From assembly GCA_029861425.1 (NCBI GenBank), contig JAOTZH010000022.1:1-32665 (forward strand): a stretch of DNA of 32,665 nucleotides, given 5' to 3'. A model generated the notes under the pieces. It did not search any database and was not told where the DNA came from. It worked only from the letters and a program-made list of their open reading frames with translations. The DNA comes from Gemmatimonadota bacterium. GTDB lineage: Bacteria > Gemmatimonadota > Gemmatimonadetes > Palauibacterales > Palauibacteraceae. Below, piece after piece: positions 21,736 through 30,689 of this stretch; positions within the stretch are counted from its first letter, which is position 1; each line of letters starts with the position of its first letter. The position numbers and the translations under genes were made by a program.

Positions 21736-23097
21736 ATGGCCATGGCTCGACCGAACCAACGAATCTTCGGTGCCTCGGCGATGGGGCTCGCCCTCCTCTG
21801 CATGGGCACCCTGACGTCCTGCGAGCGCATCGAGGCCGTGATCGAGGACGTCAGACCTGCGCCCGCCACGCCGCACGAGGCGTATCTGGTCTCGCTCGAG
21901 GAGGCGGGTCTCGGTGGGACGGCCCTCGCCGCGCGCTGGCACGAGGCGGCGGTCGGCGCCCTGTCATCTCCGGTAGAGCTCGAGCCGCCGTTCGAGGAGG
22001 TCGCCTTCTACCCGGCCGAGGAGCCGACCGCGGCGGCCTACCTCATCTCGATCGACCAAGGACAGTCGATCCAGGTTTCCTACTCGACGGAGCCGTTCGG
22101 AGCGTCCGGCGTCTTCGTCGACGTGTTCCGTCTCAGCGCGGACGGATCGACCGATCACGTCGCCTACACGCACGAGGGCGATCGGGCGCTCGAGTTCGAG
22201 CCATCGAGCGAGGGGGACTTTCTCATCCGGGTGCAGGCGGAGCTGCTCCAGGACGTTCGGGTGACGCTCAGGATCGTGAAGGCGGCCGTCCTGGCCTTCC
22301 CGGTGCTGGATCACGACACCGGCGACATCCAGAGCTTCTTCGGAGCTTCGCGCGACGCGGGACGACGCTCCCACCACGGCGTGGATATCTTCGCGCCTCG
22401 CGGGACGCCGGTTCTCGCGGTCTCGGAGGGGGTCGTATCGCGAGTCGGCGATCAGCGTCTCGGTGGGAAGGTGGTGTGGGTTCGTGACAACGCACGCGGC
22501 ACTTCGCAGTACTACGCGCACCTCGACGAGCAGCTCGTCGAGCGAGGACGACGAGTCCAGGCCGGCGACACGCTCGGGCTCGTCGGCAACACCGGGAACG
22601 CGAGAACGACTCCACCGCACCTCCACTTCGGGCTCTACAGACGTGGCGAGGGGCCCCTCGACCCGTTCGGATTCCTCGACGAGCCGCCCGACACGCCGCC
22701 GCCTCTCCGCGCTGACCCCTCCCTGATCGGCGAGTGGGTCCGGACCCGTGCGGACGCCCGGGTCGCCTTCGACGGGCAACGCACGACCGACGGCGATGAG
22801 GAGCTGGCCCGCTACAGTGTCTTGAGGCTCCTGGGCGCCGCGGGGCGCGATCTCCGCGTTCGCCTCCCCGACGGACGGGTCGGACTCGTTCGCACTGGAG
22901 TCGAGCTGCTCGACACGCCGATCGACGAGACTGTCGTGGCGGCTGGAGAGGCGATTCTATCCTCGCCGGAGCGCGGCGCCCCTCGACGCACGACCGCAGA
23001 ATCCAGGTCCACCGTCGCCGTCGTGGGCCGCTTCTCGGACTTCCTGCTAGTGAGCCCGGCGAACGGCCCGCGAGCCTGGGTCGAAGTGCCGCGCTAG
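21736..23097 (+). CDS. M23-family (LytM) metallopeptidase lipoprotein with C-terminal SH3-like repeats
   Basis: The protein has 453 residues from the ATG at 21736; a second ATG two codons later is equally possible and neither has a strong ribosome site. The signal MGLALLCMGTLTSC ends in a lipobox (Cys28). The N-terminal region (about 45-185) resembles a beta-rich binding domain. The LytM domain shows SHHGVDIFAPRGTPV with zinc ligands H213 and D217, and PHLHFG with H295 and H297 (H297 as zinc ligand), so it should be an active murein endopeptidase. After about 330, two SH3b-like stretches follow (GEWVRTRADARV, RLPDGRVGLVR; VGRFSDFLLVS, RAWVEVPR). It likely acts on peptidoglycan from the envelope. 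Confidence 0.92.
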   Translation: MAMARPNQRIFGASAMGLALLCMGTLTSCERIEAVIEDVRPAPATPHEAYLVSLEEAGLGGTALAARWHEAAVGALSSPVELEPPFEEVAFYPAEEPTAAAYLISIDQGQSIQVSYSTEPFGASGVFVDVFRLSADGSTDHVAYTHEGDRALEFEPSSEGDFLIRVQAELLQDVRVTLRIVKAAVLAFPVLDHDTGDIQSFFGASRDAGRRSHHGVDIFAPRGTPVLAVSEGVVSRVGDQRLGGKVVWVRDNARGTSQYYAHLDEQLVERGRRVQAGDTLGLVGNTGNARTTPPHLHFGLYRRGEGPLDPFGFLDEPPDTPPPLRADPSLIGEWVRTRADARVAFDGQRTTDGDEELARYSVLRLLGAAGRDLRVRLPDGRVGLVRTGVELLDTPIDETVVAAGEAILSSPERGAPRRTTAESRSTVAVVGRFSDFLLVSPANGPRAWVEVPR

Positions 23098-23121
23098 ACG
23101 CTCCCCGGGTCACCTCTGGCC

Positions 23122-23150
23122 GCCCCGTCGCGAGGGGTCCCGATCGGGGC
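23122..23150 (+). terminator. Possible hairpin after the M23 gene; start of a 271-bp gene-free leader
   Basis: GCCCCG (23122-23127) and CGGGGC (23145-23150) can pair around 17 nt; a smaller CCCC/GGGG stem inside competes. It lies 25 nt past the M23 stop. The gap 23098-23368 holds no gene I can support. It contains the 9-bp word CCCGATCGG twice (23139-23147 and 23195-23203), a possible paired regulator site ahead of the glycan operon. Confidence 0.3.
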
Positions 23151-23368
23151 ATAGCCTTTGCGACCCAACCCACGTCGTACAGCGACGCTACGTACCCGAT
23201 CGGCAGTCATTTCGGGGGTCCCGTGTTGGCACGTTGGTCTGGGAGGACAACCCGCCACCGGTGACCTGTAGCGCACGCGCGACACACGCGGGATGGGAGG
23301 CCCGGGGAGGCCGTCCGCGCGGACAACCCACAGGAACGGCGGCGTCTGACCGGATGACGGAGACAGGG

Positions 23369-24871
23369 ATGCGAGGAGCGCGGTCGTTCGCGCAGCTGCG
23401 GGAGGGCGACCGCGTCGCCGTGCTGGGGGGTGGTCCGGCGGGACTGACCGCCGCCTACGTGCTCGCCGGCGAGGGGGTCGAAGTGACGGTCTTCGAGGCC
23501 ACCGACATGGTCGGCGGCATCTCGCAGACCGCCACATACGATGGCTTCAGATTCGACATCGGCGGTCATCGTTTCTTCACGAAGATCGCGCCGGTCCAGG
23601 AGATGTGGGACGAGGTACTGGCGGACGAGTTCCTCACGGTCCCGCGGCTCTCTCGCATCTACTACGACGGGAAGTTCTTCGACTACCCGCTCAAGCCGAT
23701 GAACGCGCTGTTCGGTCTGGGGATCTTCCGAGCGATCTCGATCTTCTTCAGCTACCTGAAGGCGCACCTTCGACCGAGCCCGGTCGAGGAGAACTTCGAG
23801 CAGTGGGTCACCAACCGGTTCGGCAAGAAGCTCTACGAGACGTTCTTCAAGACGTATACGGAGAAGGTCTGGGGGATCCCCTGCACCGAGATTCGCGCCG
23901 AATGGGCCGCCCAGCGCATCAAGGGGCTCTCGCTCGCGAAGGCCGTGCTCTCGGCCGCCTCGCTCAACAAGCGCTCGACCAAGATCAAGACCCTGATCAA
24001 CGAGTTCAGGTATCCCCGCCTTGGTCCGGGCCAGATGTGGGAGCTGACCGCGAAGGCGATCGAGGACAAGGGAGGCCGGGTGCTGATGCGGCACCGTGTG
24101 GAGGGCGTCGAGGTCGCGGGCGACCGGGCGACCGCGGTCGTCGCCACCTCTCCGGACGGCGAGGTGCGAATCGAGGCCGACCACGTCATCTCGTCGCTCG
24201 ATCTTCGGGGTCTGGTCCGGTGTATCCGACCGACCCCACCGGCGCCGGTCGCCGCCGCAGCCGAAGGACTTCGGTACCGGGACTTCCTCGTCGTGGCCCT
24301 GATCGTGGACGAGAAGGACCTGTTCCCCGACAACTGGATCTACATCCACTCGTCGGGCGTTCAGGTCGGGCGCATCCAGAACTTCGGCAACTGGAGCCCA
24401 CACCTGCTTGGAGACCCGTCGAAGTCCTGCCTGGGACTCGAGTACTTCTGTTTCGAGGGCGATGGACTCTGGGAGACGGCCGATGCGGAACTGATCGAGC
24501 TCGCGAAGAAGGAGATCGGAGAGCTCGGTCTCGCGGATCCGTCGCTCGTGACCGACGGCGCCGTGGTTCGGATGCCGAAAGCGTATCCGATCTACGACGG
24601 AGAGTACCGCGATCATCTGGACGTCATCCGCGACCACATCGATCCGATTCCAAACCTGCACCCCGTGGGCCGGAACGGGATGCACAAGTACAACAACCAG
24701 GACCATTCGATGCTCACGTCGATGATGACCGTCTGGAACATGCTGGGCGCACAGCATGACATCTGGTCGGTGAACACCGACTACGAGTACCACGAGGAGC
24801 AGCGTCTCGAACGGCCGGCGACCCCGTTTCCCGGCGTCGCCCCGGCCGTCGCCGCGAGCCAGGGACGGTGA
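23369..24871 (+). CDS. FAD-dependent oxidoreductase/UDP-galactopyranose-mutase-like protein of a glycan cluster
   Basis: The protein has 500 residues from the ATG at 23369, preceded by GGAG at 6 nt; an ATG five codons earlier has only a poor site. RVAVLGGGPAGLTAAYVL carries GxGxxG at G20, G22, G25, then TVFEATDMVGGIS. FDIGGHRFFTK replaces the GPHIFHT-type segment of UDP-galactopyranose mutase. YTEKVWGIPCTEIRAEWAAQ and RNGMHKYNNQDHS are typical of the large COG1232-type flavoproteins found in exopolysaccharide loci. It probably modifies or rearranges an activated or lipid-linked sugar in the cytoplasm, although protoporphyrinogen-oxidase-like redox roles cannot be excluded. It is the first gene of the plus-strand glycan operon. 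Confidence 0.85.
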   Translation: MRGARSFAQLREGDRVAVLGGGPAGLTAAYVLAGEGVEVTVFEATDMVGGISQTATYDGFRFDIGGHRFFTKIAPVQEMWDEVLADEFLTVPRLSRIYYDGKFFDYPLKPMNALFGLGIFRAISIFFSYLKAHLRPSPVEENFEQWVTNRFGKKLYETFFKTYTEKVWGIPCTEIRAEWAAQRIKGLSLAKAVLSAASLNKRSTKIKTLINEFRYPRLGPGQMWELTAKAIEDKGGRVLMRHRVEGVEVAGDRATAVVATSPDGEVRIEADHVISSLDLRGLVRCIRPTPPAPVAAAAEGLRYRDFLVVALIVDEKDLFPDNWIYIHSSGVQVGRIQNFGNWSPHLLGDPSKSCLGLEYFCFEGDGLWETADAELIELAKKEIGELGLADPSLVTDGAVVRMPKAYPIYDGEYRDHLDVIRDHIDPIPNLHPVGRNGMHKYNNQDHSMLTSMMTVWNMLGAQHDIWSVNTDYEYHEEQRLERPATPFPGVAPAVAASQGR

Positions 24872-24902
24872 ACATGCTCCCGGCGCGGCAACAGGTGCCC
24901 CT

Positions 24903-26078
24903 TTGAGAGTCGGGGTGGACGCCTGCTGCTGGGCGAACGGCCGCGGGTACGGACGCTTCACCCGTGAGCTCCTGCGCTCGATGGTGGACCAGGCGCAGGA
25001 CGTGGAGTTCCTCTTCCTCGCCGATCAAGCGGCATATGAGAGCTTCGATCTCGACGGCCCCAACGTCTCGATCGAGAAGGTCTCCATGAGCGAGTCTCCC
25101 GTGGAGGCGGCGTCGGCCACGAATAGTCGGCGCCTGTGGGACATGCTGAAGCTGACGCGGGCGGTGAAGCGTCAAAACCCCGACGTGTTCTTCTCGCCAT
25201 CGGTATACAGCTACTTCCCGCTTCCGATGAGGCAGAAGGCCGTGGTGGCGATCCACGACGTGATCGCCGACCGATATCCTCATCTGACGCTCCCGACGAC
25301 CCGGTCACGGCTCTTCTGGAAGATGAAGGTCGGTCTGGCCCTTCAGCAGGCGAAGCTGATTCTCACCGTCTCCGACTATTCTGCACGGGCGATCCACGAG
25401 TTCCTCGGGGTGCCCGAGACGAAGATTCGGGTCGCGGGCGAAGCCCCCGCCGCCGTCTATCAGCCCAGCATGAATGGCGACATCCACGGGGCGGCCGGGC
25501 GGCTCGGTCTGCCGGGCGGTGCCCGCTGGTTCGTGTACGTCGGCGGCTTCAACCCTCACAAGCGAGTGACGTCGCTCGTTTGGGCGCACGCGCGTGTCGT
25601 GCGAGAGGAACGGGAAAACGCACCGTACCTCCTGCTCGTTGGTGATCCCGGATCCGACTCGTTCCTGAAGAACATCCAGCGGATCAAGGACGCGATTCAG
25701 GAGGCCGGGACCGAGCAGAAGGTCATGTGGACCGGCTTCGTGCCGGACGACGAGCTGCGGCACCTCCATTCGGGGGCCCTCGCCCTCGTGCTGCCCTCGG
25801 AGGCCGAGGGATTCGGGCTGCCCGCGGTAGAGGCGGCGGCGTGCGGCGCACCGGTGATCGCGACCACGCAAAGCCCGCTGCCGGAGCTTCTCGCGGGAGG
25901 GGGGATCTTCGTGGCGCCCGGTGATCAGGACACGCTCGAGGGCGCCCTGCGCTTGCTCTCGAACGACCCGGTCCTCCAGAAGAAGATGGGGGAAAGGGCC
26001 CTCCAGGGTGCCCGCGCGCTGAGCTGGGAGACCGGTGCCCGCGCGGCGCTCGCCGCCATCCGGGAGGCGGGAGCGTGA
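24903..26078 (+). CDS. Glycosyltransferase family 4 (GT-B) protein
   Basis: The protein has 391 residues from a TTG at 24903 with AGGTG upstream; the N-terminus MRVGVDACCWANGRGYGRF is typical of GT4 enzymes, which supports this start. The first Rossmann half carries VVAIHDVIADRYP and LTVSDYSARAI. The second half has FVYVGGFNPHKRV and the GT4 signature EAEGFGLPAVEA with E302 and E310 (E-x7-E), followed by GAPVIATTQSPLPEL. It is a retaining transferase using a nucleotide sugar at the cytoplasmic face. Acceptor and donor are unknown. It overlaps the next GT4 gene by one base. Confidence 0.92.
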   Translation: MRVGVDACCWANGRGYGRFTRELLRSMVDQAQDVEFLFLADQAAYESFDLDGPNVSIEKVSMSESPVEAASATNSRRLWDMLKLTRAVKRQNPDVFFSPSVYSYFPLPMRQKAVVAIHDVIADRYPHLTLPTTRSRLFWKMKVGLALQQAKLILTVSDYSARAIHEFLGVPETKIRVAGEAPAAVYQPSMNGDIHGAAGRLGLPGGARWFVYVGGFNPHKRVTSLVWAHARVVREERENAPYLLLVGDPGSDSFLKNIQRIKDAIQEAGTEQKVMWTGFVPDDELRHLHSGALALVLPSEAEGFGLPAVEAAACGAPVIATTQSPLPELLAGGGIFVAPGDQDTLEGALRLLSNDPVLQKKMGERALQGARALSWETGARAALAAIREAGA

Positions 26079-27349
26079 TGGCACGACCGCTCCGCGTCGC
26101 GATGCTCACGACATTCTATCCGCCGCACAACTTCGGCGGGGACGGAATCGCGATCCAGCGCCTGTCGCGGGCGCTCGTGCGGCGTGGCCACGAGGTGACC
26201 GTCGTCCACGACGTAGACGCGTACAACACGCTAAACCGGGGTCCGGACCCTGCACCTGTCGAGGAACCCGCTGGGCTCACCGTCGTCGGGCTGAAGAGCG
26301 GCTCCGGCCCCCTGTCACCGCTCCTAAATCAGCAGCTCGGCCGCCCGGTTCTCACGGGCGGCCGAATTCGGGATCTGCTGGCAGACGGGCAGTTCGATAT
26401 CGTTCACTACAACAACATCTCCTTGATCGGCGGCCCCGGGCTGCTTGCGATCGGGGACGGGGTCAAGGTCTACGAAGCCCACGAGCACTGGCTGGTCTGC
26501 CCGTCTCATGTGCTGTGGCGGCACAATCGCGAGCTCTGCACCGGACGGCAGTGCCTTCGGTGTGTGCTGTCCTACCGGCGGCCGCCACAGGCGTGGCGTT
26601 ACGCGGGCAGCCTCGAGCGACGGCTGTCCGAAATCGACGTCTTCATCGCGAAGAGCGAATTCAGTCGCCGGAAGCACGCGGAGTTCGGCTTCAAGCGAGA
26701 CATGGAGGTCCTGCCGTATTTCCTGCCGGACGTCACGGTCGAGCAGGATCGTCGATCCATGGTCGCCGGCGGGTCGCCCCACGGCCGTCCCTACTTCCTG
26801 TTCGTTGGCCGCCTGGAGGCGATCAAGGGCCTGGATGACGTGATCCCGGCGTTTCGCGAGTACGGGGATGCCGACCTGCTGATCGCGGGTGATGGGAACC
26901 ACAGGGCGGCCCTGGAGGCCCTGGCCGAGGGCAATCCCCGCGTCCAGTTCCTGGGCAGACTCGCTCCGGAGGAGCTCGACGGATACTACCGCTCGGCCGA
27001 TGCGCTGATCGTTCCGTCGCTGTGCTACGAGACGTTCGGCATCATCCTGATCGAGGCGTTCCGTCAGGGTACGCCCGTCATCGCACGTCGTCTGGGACCG
27101 TTCCCCGAGATCGTCGAGACGTCCGGTGGGGGCGAGCTGTTCTCCGATACCGAAGAACTGATCCACGCCATGCAGAGGATGCGTGCGGACCCGGAGCACC
27201 GGGCGACGTGCGCCGAGCGCGCCCGTCGGAGCTTCCGGAGTCGGTGGTCGGAAAGCGCGGTGGTTCCCGCGTATCTGGATCTGGTCGGCCGGGCGGCCGA
27301 GCGCGCTGGACGGCACGAGATCGCGCGCGCGATCTCCGAAGCCGCTTGA
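26078..27349 (+). CDS. Glycosyltransferase family 4 protein with cysteine-cluster insertion
   Basis: The protein has 423 residues. The ATG at 26078 shares its A with the previous stop (TGATG) and has GGGAG just upstream; a GTG one codon earlier is an alternative. RVAMLTTFYPPHNFGGDGIAIQRL is the N-terminal GT4 donor-fold start. A cysteine-containing stretch (WLVCPSHVLW, ELCTGRQCLRCVL) is a known insertion in one GT4 subgroup. The C-terminal half has FLFVGRLEAIKGLDDV, DLLIAGDGNH and YETFGIILIEA with E318 and E326 (E-x7-E). It likely adds a sugar to the same glycan as its neighbour. Confidence 0.92.
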   Translation: MARPLRVAMLTTFYPPHNFGGDGIAIQRLSRALVRRGHEVTVVHDVDAYNTLNRGPDPAPVEEPAGLTVVGLKSGSGPLSPLLNQQLGRPVLTGGRIRDLLADGQFDIVHYNNISLIGGPGLLAIGDGVKVYEAHEHWLVCPSHVLWRHNRELCTGRQCLRCVLSYRRPPQAWRYAGSLERRLSEIDVFIAKSEFSRRKHAEFGFKRDMEVLPYFLPDVTVEQDRRSMVAGGSPHGRPYFLFVGRLEAIKGLDDVIPAFREYGDADLLIAGDGNHRAALEALAEGNPRVQFLGRLAPEELDGYYRSADALIVPSLCYETFGIILIEAFRQGTPVIARRLGPFPEIVETSGGGELFSDTEELIHAMQRMRADPEHRATCAERARRSFRSRWSESAVVPAYLDLVGRAAERAGRHEIARAISEAA

Positions 27350-27368
27350 CGGAGCGAAGGAGAACGGC

Positions 27369-28343
27369 GTGAAAGTCTTCATCACGGGCGGAGCAGGCTT
27401 CATCGGTTCCCACCTCGCCGAGCGGTTGCTGGCTGGAGGGCACCAGGTGCTCGTCCTGGACAACCTGTCCACGGGCGCGATGGCCAATATCGACCCGTAC
27501 CTGGATAATCCGAGCTTCGACTATCGAATCGGGACCGTGAGGGACGGACCGCTGGTCCGCGAACTGGTCGATCGCTGCGACATCACAGTGCATCTCGCCG
27601 CGGCCGTCGGCGTTCGACTGATCGTCGAGCAGCCCGTGCACACGATCGAGACGAATGTCCACGGCACCGAGGTCGTGCTCGATTCCGTGTCACGGAAGAG
27701 GAAGCCGATCGTCCTCGCGTCGACGTCCGAGGTCTATGGAAAGAGCGACAAGATCCCGTTCGCCGAAGCGGACGACCTGGTCATGGGGGCGACGACCCAC
27801 GCTCGTTGGGCCTATGCCTGCTCCAAGGCCCTCGACGAGTGGCTCGGCCTCGCCTACCACCGCGACAAAGGCGTCCCCGTCACGGTGGTCCGACTCTTCA
27901 ACACAGTAGGGCCGAGACAGACGGGACAGTACGGCATGGTGCTCCCCACCTTCGCGGCCCAGGCGGTCGCGGGAGAGCCCATCACTGTATTCGGGACCGG
28001 AGAGCAGGCGCGCTGCTTCTGTCACGTCGACGACGCGGTCCGGTCGATCGAAGGGCTGATGCTCGACGAATCCGCCGCGGGGCAGGTATTCAACGTGGGG
28101 TCGGATCGCGAGGTGACGATCAACCGACTCGCCGAGATGGTCCGCGAGGAGGCGGGGAGCGACTCGGAGATCCTTCACATCCCCTACGACGAGGCCTACG
28201 CGGAGGGGTTCGAGGACATGCAGCGTCGTGTACCGGATGTGACGAAGCTCGAGCGCACGCTCGGGTACCGGCCCGAGACGTCGCTCGAGCAGATCGTCTC
28301 CGATGTGGTGGCCGAGCAGCGCGCCGCCCTGCAGTCGGCGTGA
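27369..28343 (+). CDS. NAD-dependent sugar epimerase/dehydratase (extended SDR)
   Basis: The protein has 324 residues from a GTG at 27369 behind AAGGAGAA, an excellent ribosome site. The start KVFITGGAGFIGSHL has TGGxGFIG (G7, G10, G13); the catalytic residues are in LASTSEVYGKS and YACSK (Y149, K153). NTVGPRQTGQYGMVLP and FGTGEQARCFCHVDDAV are typical of UDP-glucose 4-epimerase/UDP-glucuronate decarboxylase/dTDP-glucose dehydratase relatives. It supplies or interconverts a nucleotide sugar for the flanking glycosyltransferases. The precise reaction cannot be chosen from motifs alone. Confidence 0.92.
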   Translation: MKVFITGGAGFIGSHLAERLLAGGHQVLVLDNLSTGAMANIDPYLDNPSFDYRIGTVRDGPLVRELVDRCDITVHLAAAVGVRLIVEQPVHTIETNVHGTEVVLDSVSRKRKPIVLASTSEVYGKSDKIPFAEADDLVMGATTHARWAYACSKALDEWLGLAYHRDKGVPVTVVRLFNTVGPRQTGQYGMVLPTFAAQAVAGEPITVFGTGEQARCFCHVDDAVRSIEGLMLDESAAGQVFNVGSDREVTINRLAEMVREEAGSDSEILHIPYDEAYAEGFEDMQRRVPDVTKLERTLGYRPETSLEQIVSDVVAEQRAALQSA

Positions 28344-28358
28344 GGGGGAGCTAGACGA

Positions 28359-29105
28359 GTGAGAGCGATCCTGACCTATCACTCGATCGACCCCAGCGGG
28401 TCGGTGATCTCGGTCGACGAGTCGACGTTCCGGCGTCACGCGGAGTGGCTCGCCGCGTCACTGACGCGAGTCGTGGGGATCGCGGAGCTTCTCGAGCTTC
28501 CCCCCGAAGAAGACGGCGTGTCTCTGGTGTTCGACGATGCGTTCGAGAACCTCGCGTCTGTCGGCTGGCCGATCCTGCGCGACCTGGGGCTTCCGGCGAC
28601 CGTGTTCGTGGTCACGGGTCACGTGGGCGGCTCGAACGCCTGGGGTGGGCGCGACGATCCGACCATCCCGACCCTCCCGCTAATGAGCTGGGATTCGATC
28701 GGCCGGCTCGCCGAGGAAGGACTCGAGATCGGATCGCACACCCGGCTCCACCCGCACCTCGACGAGGTCGACGACGCACGGCTCGAGGACGAGGTCGCGG
28801 GGGCCGCCGCCGACATCGAGAAACAGCTTGGCAGCCGTGCCGCCGGGTTCGCCTATCCCTACGGCGACCTCGACGATCGCGCGGTCGCCGCCGCCGGCTC
28901 CGTGCACGAATGGGCCTGCACGGCCGATCTCGATACGCTGGGCGCGGGTGCCATGCCACTCCGACTCCCTCGACTCGACGCCTTCTACTATCGCCGCCCG
29001 GGCCAGCTGGAGGCGTGGGGGACCACGACCTTCCGGGCCCGCTTGAGCGTGCGGCGAGCCGCCCGGGACGCCCGCCGCTGGGCCGTGGGGAGGGGGCTCG
29101 CGTGA
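28359..29105 (+). CDS. Polysaccharide deacetylase (NodB/CE4-like)
   Basis: The protein has 248 residues from a GTG at 28359, with GGGGGAG upstream. MRAILTYHSID and SLVFDDAFENL (D59, D60) are CE4 motif 1; the usual glycine after the Asp pair is alanine. EIGSHTRLHPHL gives the metal histidines H127 and H131 (motif 2), and GFAYPYGDLD is motif 3. No signal peptide is present, so it may act on cytoplasmic or lipid-linked intermediates, unlike most exported deacetylases. Its stop overlaps the next start as GTGA. Confidence 0.87.
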   Translation: MRAILTYHSIDPSGSVISVDESTFRRHAEWLAASLTRVVGIAELLELPPEEDGVSLVFDDAFENLASVGWPILRDLGLPATVFVVTGHVGGSNAWGGRDDPTIPTLPLMSWDSIGRLAEEGLEIGSHTRLHPHLDEVDDARLEDEVAGAAADIEKQLGSRAAGFAYPYGDLDDRAVAAAGSVHEWACTADLDTLGAGAMPLRLPRLDAFYYRRPGQLEAWGTTTFRARLSVRRAARDARRWAVGRGLA

Positions 29106-30283
29106 CCGAGCGCGGATCCGTGGGGAAGGACCGAATGGTCATCCGGAAGGGCGATGACGAAGCCGTGCGGCTATCGGTCGTCATGCCGGCTCACCGCGCG
29201 ACCGCCTTTCTGCCAACGGCGATCCGCGCCCTCGAAGCCAGCGACGTCGATCGGTCGGACTGGGAGTTGATCGTCTCGGTCGACGGCGATTCCATGGGAC
29301 ACGACGACGATCGCACCGCCGAGATCGCGCTCGAGCACGCGGACGTCGTCGTCCGCTTTCCCGGTCGGCCCCGCGGTCCGGCATACGCCCGCAATCGGGC
29401 CGCCGAGGTGGCCCGAGGCGAGATCCTCGTCTTCGTCGACTCCGACGTGTGCGTCCACCCCGACGCACTCCGCCGCATCCTCGACACATTCGCCGAGCGC
29501 GGTGACATCGCGGCGGTGTTCGGTTCCTACGACGACTGCCCCGCGGCCCGTGGCATCGTCTCCCAGTACCGCAACCTCCTGCACCACTTCGTCCATCAGC
29601 AGGGGGGCGGTGAAGCCGAGACCTTCTGGGCCGGCTGCGGAGCGATTCGCGCGGACGTCTTCCACGAGGTCGGCATGTACGACGAGTGGCACTTCGCCCG
29701 GCCGCAGATCGAGGACATCGAGCTGGGTCGCAGGCTTCGCCGCAGCGGACACAAGATCCTGCTCGATCCCGCGATCCAGGCGTGTCACCTAAAGCGCTGG
29801 ACGCTCTCGGACGTGCTGCGAACGGATCTCAAGCACCGGGGGGTGCCCTGGACGCGTCTGATCCTGCACGAGGGGCCGAACGCGGGGGGCAGCGCTCTCA
29901 ACGTTCGTCCGATCAACCGGCTCTGCGTCGTGCTGACCTGGCTCGCTTTCGGGATTCTCCCGGCCGCGGCGGTATTCCGATCCTGGTGGCCGGTTGCGGT
30001 CTCCATCTGGGCCGCCTCGGTCGTCGTTCTGCTCAACGCTTCTCTGTTCGCCTGTCTCTTCCGGGCCGGAGGGCTGAGGGTGGCGTTGGGGGCTATCCCT
30101 CTTCACCTGCTGTTCTATTTTTCAAACGGGTTGTCCGCGTTGAGCGGTGCGGTCGCGTATTCCGTGGTGGGGGCGCCGTTGCCGCCCGCCGACGTCGCGG
30201 CCTTCGAGGAAGTGGGCGTCGAGACCTGGCCGCCGCTGCCGTCCCGCCCCAAGGAGAGCGTCTGGTATGAGCACGGTGCCTGA
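29102..30283 (+). CDS. Membrane glycosyltransferase family 2 protein
   Basis: The protein has 393 residues from a GTG at 29102, overlapping the deacetylase stop as GTGA with GGGGAGGGGG just upstream. The frame extends further upstream only as an antisense-like shadow of the deacetylase. GT-A motifs: VRLSVVMPAHRATAFLPTAI, SVDGDSMGHDDD, GPAYARNRAAEVARGEILVF and the DxD site in FVDSDVC (D113, D115), then IEDIELGRRL. Three hydrophobic helices at about 272-292, 296-320 and 327-353 place the catalytic domain at the inner face of the membrane. It likely transfers sugar to a lipid carrier. Its end overlaps the next small gene by 17 nt. Confidence 0.92.
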   Translation: MTERGSVGKDRMVIRKGDDEAVRLSVVMPAHRATAFLPTAIRALEASDVDRSDWELIVSVDGDSMGHDDDRTAEIALEHADVVVRFPGRPRGPAYARNRAAEVARGEILVFVDSDVCVHPDALRRILDTFAERGDIAAVFGSYDDCPAARGIVSQYRNLLHHFVHQQGGGEAETFWAGCGAIRADVFHEVGMYDEWHFARPQIEDIELGRRLRRSGHKILLDPAIQACHLKRWTLSDVLRTDLKHRGVPWTRLILHEGPNAGGSALNVRPINRLCVVLTWLAFGILPAAAVFRSWWPVAVSIWAASVVVLLNASLFACLFRAGGLRVALGAIPLHLLFYFSNGLSALSGAVAYSVVGAPLPPADVAAFEEVGVETWPPLPSRPKESVWYEHGA

Positions 30284-30659
30284 ACTGCACGAGCCGCGGG
30301 AGCGCCCGAGCGACGAGGCCGCCGTCGAGGCGATGCTCGCGTTTCTTCCGATCCACAAGCGAGCGCTGGGCGTTGCGGTCGGTCTCGTGGGCGGGACGCT
30401 TCTGTTTGCGGCGACCGTCTTCGCGCTCGTCGTGCTGGGCGGTGACCCCACGGGTCTGCGTCTGGTGGGCGAGTATTTCTACGGGTACGAGGTCTCGTGG
30501 CCTGGTGCCTTCATCGGCTTTTTCTGGGCCTTCGTCGCCTCGTTCGTCTTCGCCTGGTTCGCGGCCTTCGTGCACAACTTCGCCGTCGCCACGTCCATAT
30601 TCATCGCGAGGACGCGCGAGGAGCTGCGCCAGACCCGCGACTTCCTCGACCATATCTGA
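30267..30659 (+). CDS. Small two-helix membrane protein A (paralogue of the next gene)
   Basis: The protein has 130 residues from an ATG at 30267, with AAGGAG about 10 nt upstream, starting inside the GT2 gene. A charged cytoplasmic N-terminus is followed by helices at about 34-57 and 79-103. Between them lies LVGEYFYGYEVSWPGAFIGF, which repeats position by position in the next protein. A basic C-terminal tail (RTREELRQTRDFLDHI) follows. There is no enzyme motif. The overlap with the GT2 gene and the paralogous neighbour suggest a small membrane partner or scaffold of the glycan machinery. Confidence 0.75.
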   Translation: MSTVPELHEPRERPSDEAAVEAMLAFLPIHKRALGVAVGLVGGTLLFAATVFALVVLGGDPTGLRLVGEYFYGYEVSWPGAFIGFFWAFVASFVFAWFAAFVHNFAVATSIFIARTREELRQTRDFLDHI

Positions 30660-30689
30660 GTCGTCGATCACCGACAGGAGCGACCCATA

